From positions 32,957 to 59,651 of the forward strand of contig DJMI01000116.1 of NCBI GenBank assembly GCA_002435335.1: a stretch of 26,695 nucleotides of DNA, given 5' to 3'. This DNA is from Nitrosomonas sp. UBA6494. GTDB lineage: Bacteria; Pseudomonadota; Gammaproteobacteria; Burkholderiales; Nitrosomonadaceae. Made by a program: the position numbers and the translations under genes. Positions within the stretch are counted from its first letter, which is position 1; each line of letters opens with the position of its first letter. This document shows positions 7,802-14,449 of the stretch, in pieces. Under the pieces are notes generated by a model. That model saw only the letters and a list, made by a program, of their open reading frames with translations, was not told the origin of the DNA and ran no database searches.

Positions 7802-8986
7802 TTATTCTGTTGGTTCAAAAAAATCATTTGCAAAAACACGATCTCCAAACGCATTAAACGTCATTGTTTTTTTATCGCCGGTTTCAGCCTGTTTTGCGAT
7901 TGCTTCCGATAACGCTTCCCTGACAAGCTCCATTCCTTCACCAGTTTTTGCGCTTATTCGAATATTTGATATTCTACCATACTCATCTCGCGCACAACTT
8001 TTACCGCTTTCCAATAAATCGATCTTATTTAAAACCAAAATCTGTGGAATCGTGTCCGCGCCAATTTCTTTTAATATTTTATTAACTTCATCAACTTGCT
8101 CATCGCGATCAGGACTACTTGCATCAATGACATGAAGCAATACATCCGCTTGCACCGTCTCTTCAAGTGTTGCTCGAAAAGCCGCAACCAAAGTATGCGG
8201 CAGTTCACGAATGAAACCAACCGTATCTGAAATTACAACTGTTTTACCTTCTGATAAAAATAGCTTCCGGCTCGTCGTATCCAGTGTCGCAAACAATTGA
8301 TCCGCAGCATACGTTTGTGCCCGCGTCAGTCGATTAAACAATGTTGATTTCCCCGCGTTGGTATACCCTACCAAGGATACCGTAAATACATCTTTGCGCT
8401 GCCTTGATTTTCTTTGTACAGCTCGTTGACGCTGAAGAATTGTAAGTTTATCTTTAAGTAATTTAACTCGTTTTTTAATTAAACGTCGGTCTGTCTCTAA
8501 TTGCGTTTCACCAGGCCCTCGCAAACCGATACCTCCTTTTTGCCTCTCAAGGTGAGTCCAACCGCGTATCAAACGTGTTGACAAATGCTCCAATTGAGCC
8601 AGCTCGACTTGTAATTTTCCTTCGTGACTCTTTGCGCGCTGCGCAAATATGTCAAGTATTAAACTTGTACGATCAACAACATAACATTTCAAACGTTGCG
8701 CAATGTCACGTTGTTGCGCGGGTGACAAATCATGATTAAAAACAATCGCCGTCGCCTTTGTTTTTAGAACAATCTGCTCAATTTCATTCAATTTGCCACT
8801 CCCGACATAAGTTGATGGATCGGGACGAGAGCGTTTACCCTCAATAACTGCCAGCACTTTTAATTTTGCACTGATTGCAAGCTGCTCCAGTTCGCGCAAA
8901 CTATCCTGATGCGTGCCAATACCGAAGTCAAGACCAACCAGAATTGCTGTATTTTCAGCAGAAAAACATTTTTCTGATTCAAACAT
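7802..8986 (-). CDS. hflX: HflX ribosome-associated GTPase
   Basis: HflX (394 residues) binds 50S subunits and splits stalled 70S ribosomes, especially after heat stress. The N-terminal domain contains RPDPSTYVGSGK (54-65) and the glycine-rich GGIGLRGPGETQLE linker (151-164). A coiled Arg/Lys-rich helix follows, then the G domain with P-loop GYTNAGKS (207-214), DTVGF (switch II/G3) and NKID (G4). All GTPase motifs are intact. Its ATG overlaps the hfq stop by one base (TAATG), a classic coupling arrangement. The tail after the G domain is short, as in other proteobacterial HflX. Confidence 0.96.
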   Translation of the reverse strand: MFESEKCFSAENTAILVGLDFGIGTHQDSLRELEQLAISAKLKVLAVIEGKRSRPDPSTYVGSGKLNEIEQIVLKTKATAIVFNHDLSPAQQRDIAQRLKCYVVDRTSLILDIFAQRAKSHEGKLQVELAQLEHLSTRLIRGWTHLERQKGGIGLRGPGETQLETDRRLIKKRVKLLKDKLTILQRQRAVQRKSRQRKDVFTVSLVGYTNAGKSTLFNRLTRAQTYAADQLFATLDTTSRKLFLSEGKTVVISDTVGFIRELPHTLVAAFRATLEETVQADVLLHVIDASSPDRDEQVDEVNKILKEIGADTIPQILVLNKIDLLESGKSCARDEYGRISNIRISAKTGEGMELVREALSEAIAKQAETGDKKTMTFNAFGDRVFANDFFEPTE

Positions 8987-9231
8987 TAAGTATCACGTGT
9001 TTCCAGTGATTCAATAGGAATATTCACAGCACGAGCGGGAACTACGGTTGAGATCGCATGCTTATAAACCATTTGTGTTACAGAGTTTTTAAGCAATACC
9101 ACATATTGATCGAACGAATCAATTTGCCCTTGTAACTTAATTCCATTGACTAAGTATATAGAAACAGGAATATGCTCTTTTCTTAATATATTAAGAAAAG
9201 GATCCTGCAATAATTGTCCCTTGTTACCCAT
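8986..9231 (-). CDS. hfq: RNA chaperone Hfq
   Basis: Hfq (81 residues) is an Sm-like hexameric RNA chaperone that pairs small RNAs with mRNAs. The Sm1 region runs from GQLLQDPFLN through GQIDSFDQY, and the Sm2 signature YKHAIS is at 56-61. Gln9, Phe40, Lys57 and His58 correspond to the proximal uridine-binding pocket. The C-terminal tail is short (about 15 residues after the core), as is common outside Enterobacteriaceae. AAGGA lies 7 nt upstream of the ATG. It is the first gene of the hfq-hflX-hflK-hflC string. In many betaproteobacteria der lies just upstream; here there is a gap of about 350 nt and then a cytochrome c peroxidase gene. Confidence 0.98.
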   Translation of the reverse strand: MGNKGQLLQDPFLNILRKEHIPVSIYLVNGIKLQGQIDSFDQYVVLLKNSVTQMVYKHAISTVVPARAVNIPIESLETRDT

Positions 9232-9274
9232 AGGTAATTCCTTATTCTAATTATTGGTTACTGGAATTGTGACT

Positions 9275-9388
9275 CTATTTGATTTTTAATATCAAATCCA
9301 CATCAAATTGCCTTGGATTCAGTAACTCGAAAAACACTCTCGGTGCAGCATATCTTTCATGGCCCGAATCCCATTCAATCCGCACCAC
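9275..9388 (-). other. Possible 37-residue reading frame or gene remnant upstream of hfq
   Basis: On the minus strand a frame is open from about 9430 and ends at TAG (9275-9277), 43 nt before hfq. From tandem GTG codons at 9383-9388 it reads VVRIEWDSGHERYAAPRVFF and continues with a mixed, globular-looking composition. There is no ATG and no Shine-Dalgarno sequence, and it uses AGA and AGG arginine codons. It could be a decayed gene end, a small leader protein or chance. I do not recognise the family. Confidence 0.2.
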
Positions 9389-9515
9389 AACTATCTGTAT
9401 GTCATTACAACATAGGAATACGATCCAAAATGCTTATTTATTTCATCTAGACAAAAGCATACTGCCTTTCTTGCTTTAGCCTTACATCCTGATTTTTCTA
9501 GCTAGGCAGTCGGCA

Positions 9516-9550
9516 ATCGGCATCCGAGTTGCGGCAATTCGGATGCCGAT
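9516..9550. repeat. Perfect 12-bp inverted repeat
   Basis: ATCGGCATCCGA (9516-9527) and TCGGATGCCGAT (9539-9550) are exact reverse complements around an 11-nt loop. The loop can extend the stem by a G-T wobble and three more pairs, leaving a 3-nt loop. It begins 28 nt beyond the cytochrome c peroxidase stop on the minus strand, so it may end that transcript or protect its 3' end. No T-run follows on either strand, so it is not a standard intrinsic terminator. It could also be a dispersed palindromic element. Confidence 0.6.
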
Positions 9551-9578
9551 AAGATTCAAATATTAACTGCCTCAAACC

Positions 9579-10571
9579 TTAAAACGGCACAGGCCTTGGC
9601 GTATTATTATTTGAAGGCGGTAAAATCGGCAACTTGATATCAGGTTGCTCACCTGTGAGTGTTTTCAAGAAAGCAACAATATTGTCAATTTCTTTCTTGC
9701 TAAAATCACGATCCAATTGCAATTTACCCATTGTTTTTACAGCATCCTCCAATGTTGTAGCAGCGCCATCATGGAAGTAGGGGTAAGTTAATTCGATGTT
9801 ACGCAATGTAGGTACCTTAAATACATTTAAATCGGTATCTTTACCCGTAACAGCCTTTCTGCCTTCAATTTTGCTGTCCGTTTTATAAGGATGATGAACA
9901 CCAAATTTCTGATAAAGTGCACCACCAACCGCAGGTCCATTGTGACAACCCGCACAACCGCTGCTTTTGAACAATTCGTAACCTTCCACTTCTTGTGCTG
10001 TTAATGCTTTCTTGTCTCCATCCAACCACTTATCAAACCGCGAACCCGGTGTGACCAAAGTTTCTTCAAAAGCAGCAATAGCGGTCGTTACACGATCTAT
10101 ATCCACTTGATCCGATCCGAATGCTTTGGCAAAAAAAGCACGATATTGCGGAATCGACTGCAACACTTCAACTGCTACTTTATGCGTCGATGCCATCTCG
10201 CCGGGATTGGCTATAGGTCCACCGGCCTGTTCCTTAAGATCTTTTGCTCTACCATCCCAAAATTGCGCCAAATTCATGCTTGCATTCAATACCGTTGGTG
10301 CATTGATCGGTCCTTGTTGCCAAGCATGGCCAATCGATGTTGGGATGTTATCCGTTCCGCCCATGCTTAAATTATGGCAAGAATTACAGGAAATAAACCC
10401 AGATTTCGAAAGTCTCGGATCGAAAAACAGCATCTTACCCAGTTCGACCATGTCAGGATTAGTTACTTTGACCGGCTTAATGGATTGAATTGGCTCATTA
10501 GCTGAAACATTTATCGAAGTGACAAGAGCGCCAATCGATAACAGTGACGCAACGAGTGTACGTATTTTCAT
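9579..10571 (-). CDS. Periplasmic di-haem cytochrome c peroxidase
   Basis: This enzyme (330 residues from the chosen start) reduces hydrogen peroxide to water in the periplasm using electrons from small c-type cytochromes. A signal peptide (MKIRTLVASLLSIGALVTS, cut near Ala24) precedes two haem-binding motifs: CNSCH at 62-66 (peroxidatic haem) and CAGCH at 206-210 (electron-transfer haem). Met281 in KTMGKLQ is the likely axial ligand of the second haem. FFDPRLS, QFWDGRAKDL and YFHDG are conserved family segments. The sequence is, from memory, very close to the N. europaea enzyme. I moved the start from an upstream ATG at 10628 to 10571, because AGGGGG precedes this ATG and the signal peptide begins here. 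It appears monocistronic. Confidence 0.95.
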   Translation of the reverse strand: MKIRTLVASLLSIGALVTSINVSANEPIQSIKPVKVTNPDMVELGKMLFFDPRLSKSGFISCNSCHNLSMGGTDNIPTSIGHAWQQGPINAPTVLNASMNLAQFWDGRAKDLKEQAGGPIANPGEMASTHKVAVEVLQSIPQYRAFFAKAFGSDQVDIDRVTTAIAAFEETLVTPGSRFDKWLDGDKKALTAQEVEGYELFKSSGCAGCHNGPAVGGALYQKFGVHHPYKTDSKIEGRKAVTGKDTDLNVFKVPTLRNIELTYPYFHDGAATTLEDAVKTMGKLQLDRDFSKKEIDNIVAFLKTLTGEQPDIKLPILPPSNNNTPRPVPF

Positions 10572-10733
10572 CGGTATTCCCCCTATATTTTTAATTAAGA
10601 AACGGCTTGTAAAGGCGCAGCCGATCACGCCTGATGAACACTCATAAAAGGAATATAGTAAACGAAAAGGCGTTTAAGCTTCGATTTTTTTAAAAACGCG
10701 AGCCATCTTTTCTTAAAAAAACTTCTCTCATGC

Positions 10734-11297
10734 TCACTCGTTTATTTCTACGCAATTGGTCATGATAATCCTATTGCTTTCTCTATTTGCATTGTCCTCT
10801 TCATAACCCGAATTCTGGCATGGGGTTGTTTTTAGTAATCGCGACAACTCTGTCAATGCCTGCTTATATACTTTACGTTTAAACTCAACTACGGTATCCA
10901 ATTCAACCCAATACTGATTCCAGCGCCATGCATCGAATTCCGGATGCGCAGTTCGACGTAGCGACACATCACTATCGCGCCCGATCAAACGCAGCAAATA
11001 CCAGATTTGCTTTTGTCCTTTATAATTCCCCCGCCATTCCCGTCTAATCCAGCGATCAGGCACTTCATAACGCAACCAATCGCGCGTCCTTCCAACGATT
11101 TCGACATGATTTGGGCGTAAGCCTATCTCTTCGCTTAATTCCCGATACATGGCTTGCTCAGGACTCTCGCCTGATTTAATGCCGCCCTGCGGAAATTGCC
11201 AAGAATTTTGTTTTATACGTTTGCCCCAAAAAACCTCATTCTTCGAATTTAGAAGGATAATACCAACGTTGGGGCGATATCCATTACGGTCAATCAT
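10734..11297 (-). CDS. rppH: RNA pyrophosphohydrolase RppH (Nudix)
   Basis: RppH (187 residues) removes pyrophosphate from the 5' end of mRNAs, exposing them to RNase E, and is also called NudH. The N-terminus MIDRNGYRPNVGIILLN is characteristic. The complete Nudix box G-x5-E-x7-R-E-x2-E-E-x-G lies at residues 38-60, with REL at 52-54 and EE at 56-57. WRGNYKGQKQIWYLL is the downstream RppH signature. The C-terminal tail is low-complexity and variable in the family. A weak GAG(T) lies 8 nt before the ATG, within alternative short hairpins (11305-11330). The divergent arrangement with proS is common in betaproteobacteria. A T7 run on the minus strand shortly after the stop has no clear hairpin. 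Confidence 0.95.
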   Translation of the reverse strand: MIDRNGYRPNVGIILLNSKNEVFWGKRIKQNSWQFPQGGIKSGESPEQAMYRELSEEIGLRPNHVEIVGRTRDWLRYEVPDRWIRREWRGNYKGQKQIWYLLRLIGRDSDVSLRRTAHPEFDAWRWNQYWVELDTVVEFKRKVYKQALTELSRLLKTTPCQNSGYEEDNANRESNRIIMTNCVEINE

Positions 11298-11686
11298 AAG
11301 AGTTACTCATCTGACCCACTCAAATGAGTGAATTTTTTCATACTTTACTACAGATTGAAAGTGCTCATCAGACAAAATCTATAGCTTTCTTGCCATTTCG
11401 AGCTTTAACAAAGATTTTCCATTAGGGTTGGGATGGGTTGTGGATGCAGTGGCCAGGCAGTTTGAATCCGACTAAAACGCCCATTGTTCCGACTATGAGC
11501 AACGAAGAGGACTCCAAATCACTGCCAATGCGCCACAAACCGCCCAACAGCTCCGAAGTGCGCCTAATAAAAATCTCGGTTTAAGGTTTAACAATGATTT
11601 TTTCTTAACATAAGGATGAATACATACTTCTACAAGTATTTCACGGTAAAATTGCCATTGTTATTAATTATGAATGGAATCAGCTC
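11298..11686. other. Intergenic region between rppH and proS with a G+C-richer patch
   Basis: The 389-nt divergent region must hold both promoters. The rppH-proximal end has overlapping short inverted repeats (11305-11330), and the proS-proximal part is AT-rich with a small inverted repeat ATACTT/AAGTAT at 11624-11639. Between about 11425 and 11570 the DNA is visibly richer in G+C than its flanks and has only tiny open frames: a 20-codon minus frame at 11422-11484 and a 29-codon plus frame at 11495-11584, neither with a ribosome-binding site. It may be a gene or element remnant that I cannot identify. Confidence 0.5.
11305..11330 (-). promoter_or_regulatory. Alternative short hairpins in the rppH leader
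   Basis: On the minus strand the leader contains ACTCAT (11329-11324), which can pair with ATGAGT (11310-11305), the stretch holding the only Shine-Dalgarno-like GAG of rppH. The overlapping segment CACTC (11330-11326) can instead pair locally with GAGTG (11321-11317), freeing that GAG. The two pairings exclude each other. The stems are only 5-6 bp, so a switch is speculative. Confidence 0.25.
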
Positions 11687-13402
11687 ATGCGTGTCTCGCA
11701 GTTTTTTATTTCCACACTTAAGGAAGCGCCATCCGAAGCTGAGCTTGTCAGCCATAAGCTCATGCTTCGCGCAGGATTAATCAAACGACTTGGTAGCGGT
11801 CTTTATACGTGGATGCCGTTGGGCTTGCGTGTACTCAGAAAAATAGAAAATATCGTTCGCGAAGAGATGAATAATAGCGGTGCAATCGAAGTACTAATGC
11901 CGACTATTTTACCTGCAGAATTGTGGCAAGAATCGGGTCGATGGGAAGTCTTCGGTCCGCAAATGTTAAAAATTAAAGACCGTCATGAACACGATTTTTG
12001 TTTTGGCCCAACCCATGAGGAAGTCATTACCGATATAGCGCGTCGCGAAATCAAAAGCTATCGACAATTACCACTCAATTTCTATCAAATACAAACCAAA
12101 TTTCGCGACGAAATCCGTCCGCGGTTCGGTGTCATGCGCGCTCGGGAATTTCTGATGAAAGATGCTTATTCTTTTCATGCCGATGAAGCCAGTTTGCAGC
12201 AAACTTATCAGCGCATGTATGAAACCTATAGCCGTATTTTTACTCGATTAGGACTGAAATTCCGGGCGGTTGCCGCTGATACCGGTGCCATAGGCGGCAG
12301 TGGTTCGCATGAATTTCATGTTTTGGCTGATTCCGGTGAAGATGCCATCGCTTTCTGTCCAACATCGGATTATGCCGCCAACATCGAATTAGCCAGTGCA
12401 TTACCTTCTGAGCACCACAGAAGCGCACCCAAAGAAAAAATGCAAAAAATTGCCACGCCCAATAAAAAAACATGCAACGAAATTTCCGAGTTCCTAGAAA
12501 TTCCCTTGCAAAACACCATTAAATCACTAGTTATAAAAGCAAACAATAAAATATACATGCTGTTACTTCGTGGCGATCATCAACTAAATGAATTAAAAGT
12601 TAGAAAAATCCCCTTTTTATCCGAGTTTCAAATGGCTACCGAACAGGATATTCTTCAAGCCACCGGATCGATACCCGGCTATATCGGCCCTGTTGGACTG
12701 CATGCGGATGTTTGCGTGATTGCCGATGCAGCAACGATTAGTATGAGTAATTTTGTGTGCGGTGCTAACGAAGAAGGATTTCACTTAATGCACGTCAACT
12801 TTGAGCGCGACTTAAAACTACCGGAGCATATCTTTGATATTCGCAATGTAGTTGTGGGTGACAAATCCCCAGATGGCAAAGGTACCTTAGAAATTTGTCG
12901 CGGCATTGAAGTCGGTCACATATTTCAACTACGCACAAAATACTCAACAGCGATGAGAGCCACCTACCTCGATGAATCCGGACAAATCTGCCCCATGGAA
13001 ATGGGATGTTACGGTATTGGTATATCACGCATCGTAGCCGCCGCCATTGAGCAGCGTCATGATGAACGCGGCATTATTTTTCCCTATGCAATCGCACCGT
13101 TCCAACTTGCCATTGTGCCGATTGGAATGCACAAAAGCGCATTAGTGAAAGAAATAGTTGAAAAACTTTATCAGCAATTTTCCGAGGCACACATTGAAAT
13201 ACTGCTGGATGATCGCGACGAACGACCTGGTGTTATGTTTGCCGACATGGAATTAATCGGCATACCGCATCGAATCGTCGTGGGAGAACGTGGACTCAAG
13301 CAAGACGCAGTAGAGTATCAAGGACGGGAAGATCAAGCATCGCAGGCAATTCCAATTAATGAAATTTTCTCATTTATAACCCAAAAATTATGTTCAAGCT
13401 AA
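11687..13402 (+). CDS. proS: Prolyl-tRNA synthetase (bacterial type)
   Basis: ProS (571 residues) charges tRNA-Pro in the cytoplasm. It is a class II synthetase: SGLYTWMPLG near 37-45 is the N-terminal catalytic signature, FRDEIRPRFGVMRAREF (139-155) is motif 2, and GCYGIGISRIVAA near 441-453 is motif 3. The region between motifs 2 and 3 is the YbaK-like editing (INS) domain that removes mischarged Ala. The C-terminal anticodon-binding domain contains LLDDRDERPGVMFADMELIG. The length matches the E. coli type. A weak GGA lies 8 nt before the ATG. Its last 13 nt overlap the next gene, so translation of the two is probably coupled. Confidence 0.97.
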   Translation: MRVSQFFISTLKEAPSEAELVSHKLMLRAGLIKRLGSGLYTWMPLGLRVLRKIENIVREEMNNSGAIEVLMPTILPAELWQESGRWEVFGPQMLKIKDRHEHDFCFGPTHEEVITDIARREIKSYRQLPLNFYQIQTKFRDEIRPRFGVMRAREFLMKDAYSFHADEASLQQTYQRMYETYSRIFTRLGLKFRAVAADTGAIGGSGSHEFHVLADSGEDAIAFCPTSDYAANIELASALPSEHHRSAPKEKMQKIATPNKKTCNEISEFLEIPLQNTIKSLVIKANNKIYMLLLRGDHQLNELKVRKIPFLSEFQMATEQDILQATGSIPGYIGPVGLHADVCVIADAATISMSNFVCGANEEGFHLMHVNFERDLKLPEHIFDIRNVVVGDKSPDGKGTLEICRGIEVGHIFQLRTKYSTAMRATYLDESGQICPMEMGCYGIGISRIVAAAIEQRHDERGIIFPYAIAPFQLAIVPIGMHKSALVKEIVEKLYQQFSEAHIEILLDDRDERPGVMFADMELIGIPHRIVVGERGLKQDAVEYQGREDQASQAIPINEIFSFITQKLCSS

Positions 13403-13980
13403 TCTACCTTGCATTCCTGCTGTTTTTTTCACAGCTAGTACACGCCAATTCATACACCGAAGAACAATTGGTAACCAGTACGCAAACGTATGCATTGCAA
13501 GAGTTAAGCGATCAAGCCGTTTCCTATATTGAATATGCGGCCATTGCCGACAATATCACCTGGTTGATCACCATGAGTAAACGTTTAGAAAAATACATCC
13601 CGGATCGAATCGAACGAGAAGAGTTTCTTAGAACATTATTTTACGAAGCCACGCGAGCCGGATTGGACCCGCAATTGGTATTAAGCATCATTCAAGTCGA
13701 AAGTGGATTTAAAAAATATGCAGTTTCCCATGCTGGAGCACGCGGTTATATGCAAATCATGCCTTTCTGGATCGATGCCATCGGACAACAGGAACACAAT
13801 CTGTTTCATCTACGCGTTAATCTGCGCTATGGCTGCACTATTTTGCGGCATTATCTCGATAAAGAAAAAGGCAATTATTTCAGAGCACTTGGTCGATACA
13901 ATGGCAGTTTAGGAGAAGCCAAGTATCCGCAGTTGGTTTTCAACAAATGGCAAACCGTGTGGCACTATTCCAATTCGTAA
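13390..13980 (+). CDS. Lytic murein transglycosylase (SLT domain)
   Basis: The 196-residue exported protein has a signal peptide (residues 1-19, cleaved around HAN-S). The SLT catalytic domain follows, with LVLSIIQVESGF (97-107), where Glu104 is the catalytic acid, then AGARGYMQIMP and LGRYNGS. Such enzymes cleave the MurNAc-GlcNAc bond of peptidoglycan, leaving 1,6-anhydro-MurNAc. No carbohydrate-binding module or lipobox is seen, so it should be a soluble periplasmic enzyme. The ATG lies inside proS (13-nt overlap, +2 frame relation). The stop codon directly abuts the stop of the convergent TlpA-like gene, with no bases between. Confidence 0.92.
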   Translation: MFKLIYLAFLLFFSQLVHANSYTEEQLVTSTQTYALQELSDQAVSYIEYAAIADNITWLITMSKRLEKYIPDRIEREEFLRTLFYEATRAGLDPQLVLSIIQVESGFKKYAVSHAGARGYMQIMPFWIDAIGQQEHNLFHLRVNLRYGCTILRHYLDKEKGNYFRALGRYNGSLGEAKYPQLVFNKWQTVWHYSNS

Positions 13981-14448
13981 TCAACGAGAATTGCCCGTCG
14001 ATTTGGTATTGAGAAATGCTTCTATACTTTCGCGTGATACGATACCCATCTGACGTGCAGCCGGATTCCCATCCGGATCATAAAAATAGGTGCTCGGCAA
14101 CAACGAGACATCGTCCAATTGCGATGCAATAACTCGATTGCCCAGCACAATCGGATAATTGATCGCCTTTGAACGGACAAAATCCAACACGGTTTGAGGA
14201 TCATCAATATCCATTGCAACACCGATGATCATCACATCCTTGCGCTGCTCGTAAATTGCCATTAAATCGGGTATTTCTTTTAGGCATGGCGGGCACCAAG
14301 TCGCCCAGAAATTAACCAACACCCACCGCCCCTTATAATCCGATAATTGATGTATTTTGCCCGTCGTATCCTGAAATCGAAATGCTTGTACGTTAAAGCT
14401 CAGCAACAATGCTAGCGCACCGAGCAACAAGTTCGTTGAGTGCTTCAT
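13981..14448 (-). CDS. TlpA/ResA-like periplasmic thioredoxin
   Basis: The 155-residue protein has an N-terminal signal peptide (cleavage likely after Ala22). A thioredoxin fold of the TlpA/ResA type follows: VLVNFWATWCPPC, with the redox pair Cys52 and Cys55, and the cis-proline loop LLPSTYFYDPDG. It probably reduces disulfides in the periplasm, for example apocytochrome c during maturation, which would suit a cytochrome-rich ammonia oxidiser; that role is inference. It starts one base after the leuA stop and so is probably translationally coupled to it. The convergent lytic transglycosylase gene ends at the adjacent base. Confidence 0.88.
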   Translation of the reverse strand: MKHSTNLLLGALALLLSFNVQAFRFQDTTGKIHQLSDYKGRWVLVNFWATWCPPCLKEIPDLMAIYEQRKDVMIIGVAMDIDDPQTVLDFVRSKAINYPIVLGNRVIASQLDDVSLLPSTYFYDPDGNPAARQMGIVSRESIEAFLNTKSTGNSR

Positions 14449-14449
14449 A

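Larger units (their letters stand above)
9232..9578. other. Gene-poor interval between hfq and cytochrome c peroxidase gene
   Basis: No confident gene lies here. The interval should hold the hfq promoter, although I cannot pick a convincing -35/-10 pair by eye. It also contains the 12-bp inverted repeat at 9516-9550 and a short minus-strand reading frame at 9275-9388. The plus-strand frame at 9279-9479 starts with TTG, has no ribosome-binding site, and I do not accept it. Confidence 0.6.

Noticed and set aside
9278..9296. FNR-like palindrome TTTGAT...ATCAAA upstream of hfq
   Set aside because: The half-sites are TTGAT and ATCAA but the spacer is 7 nt instead of the 4 nt that FNR/CRP-type sites need.
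9279..9479. 66-codon plus-strand frame in the hfq upstream gap
   Set aside because: TTG start, no Shine-Dalgarno sequence and low-complexity composition; the opposite strand looks more protein-like.
9300..9480. tRNA or small RNA gene in the hfq upstream gap
   Set aside because: I looked for a T-loop (GGTTCGAATCC-like) and cloverleaf arms and found none.
10700..10733. Intrinsic terminator for rppH
   Set aside because: There is a run of seven Ts on the minus strand just after the stop, but I could not form a stem before it.
11495..11584. 29-codon ATG frame in the rppH-proS gap
   Set aside because: No ribosome-binding site, polar low-complexity sequence and no recognisable family; kept only as part of the unexplained patch.
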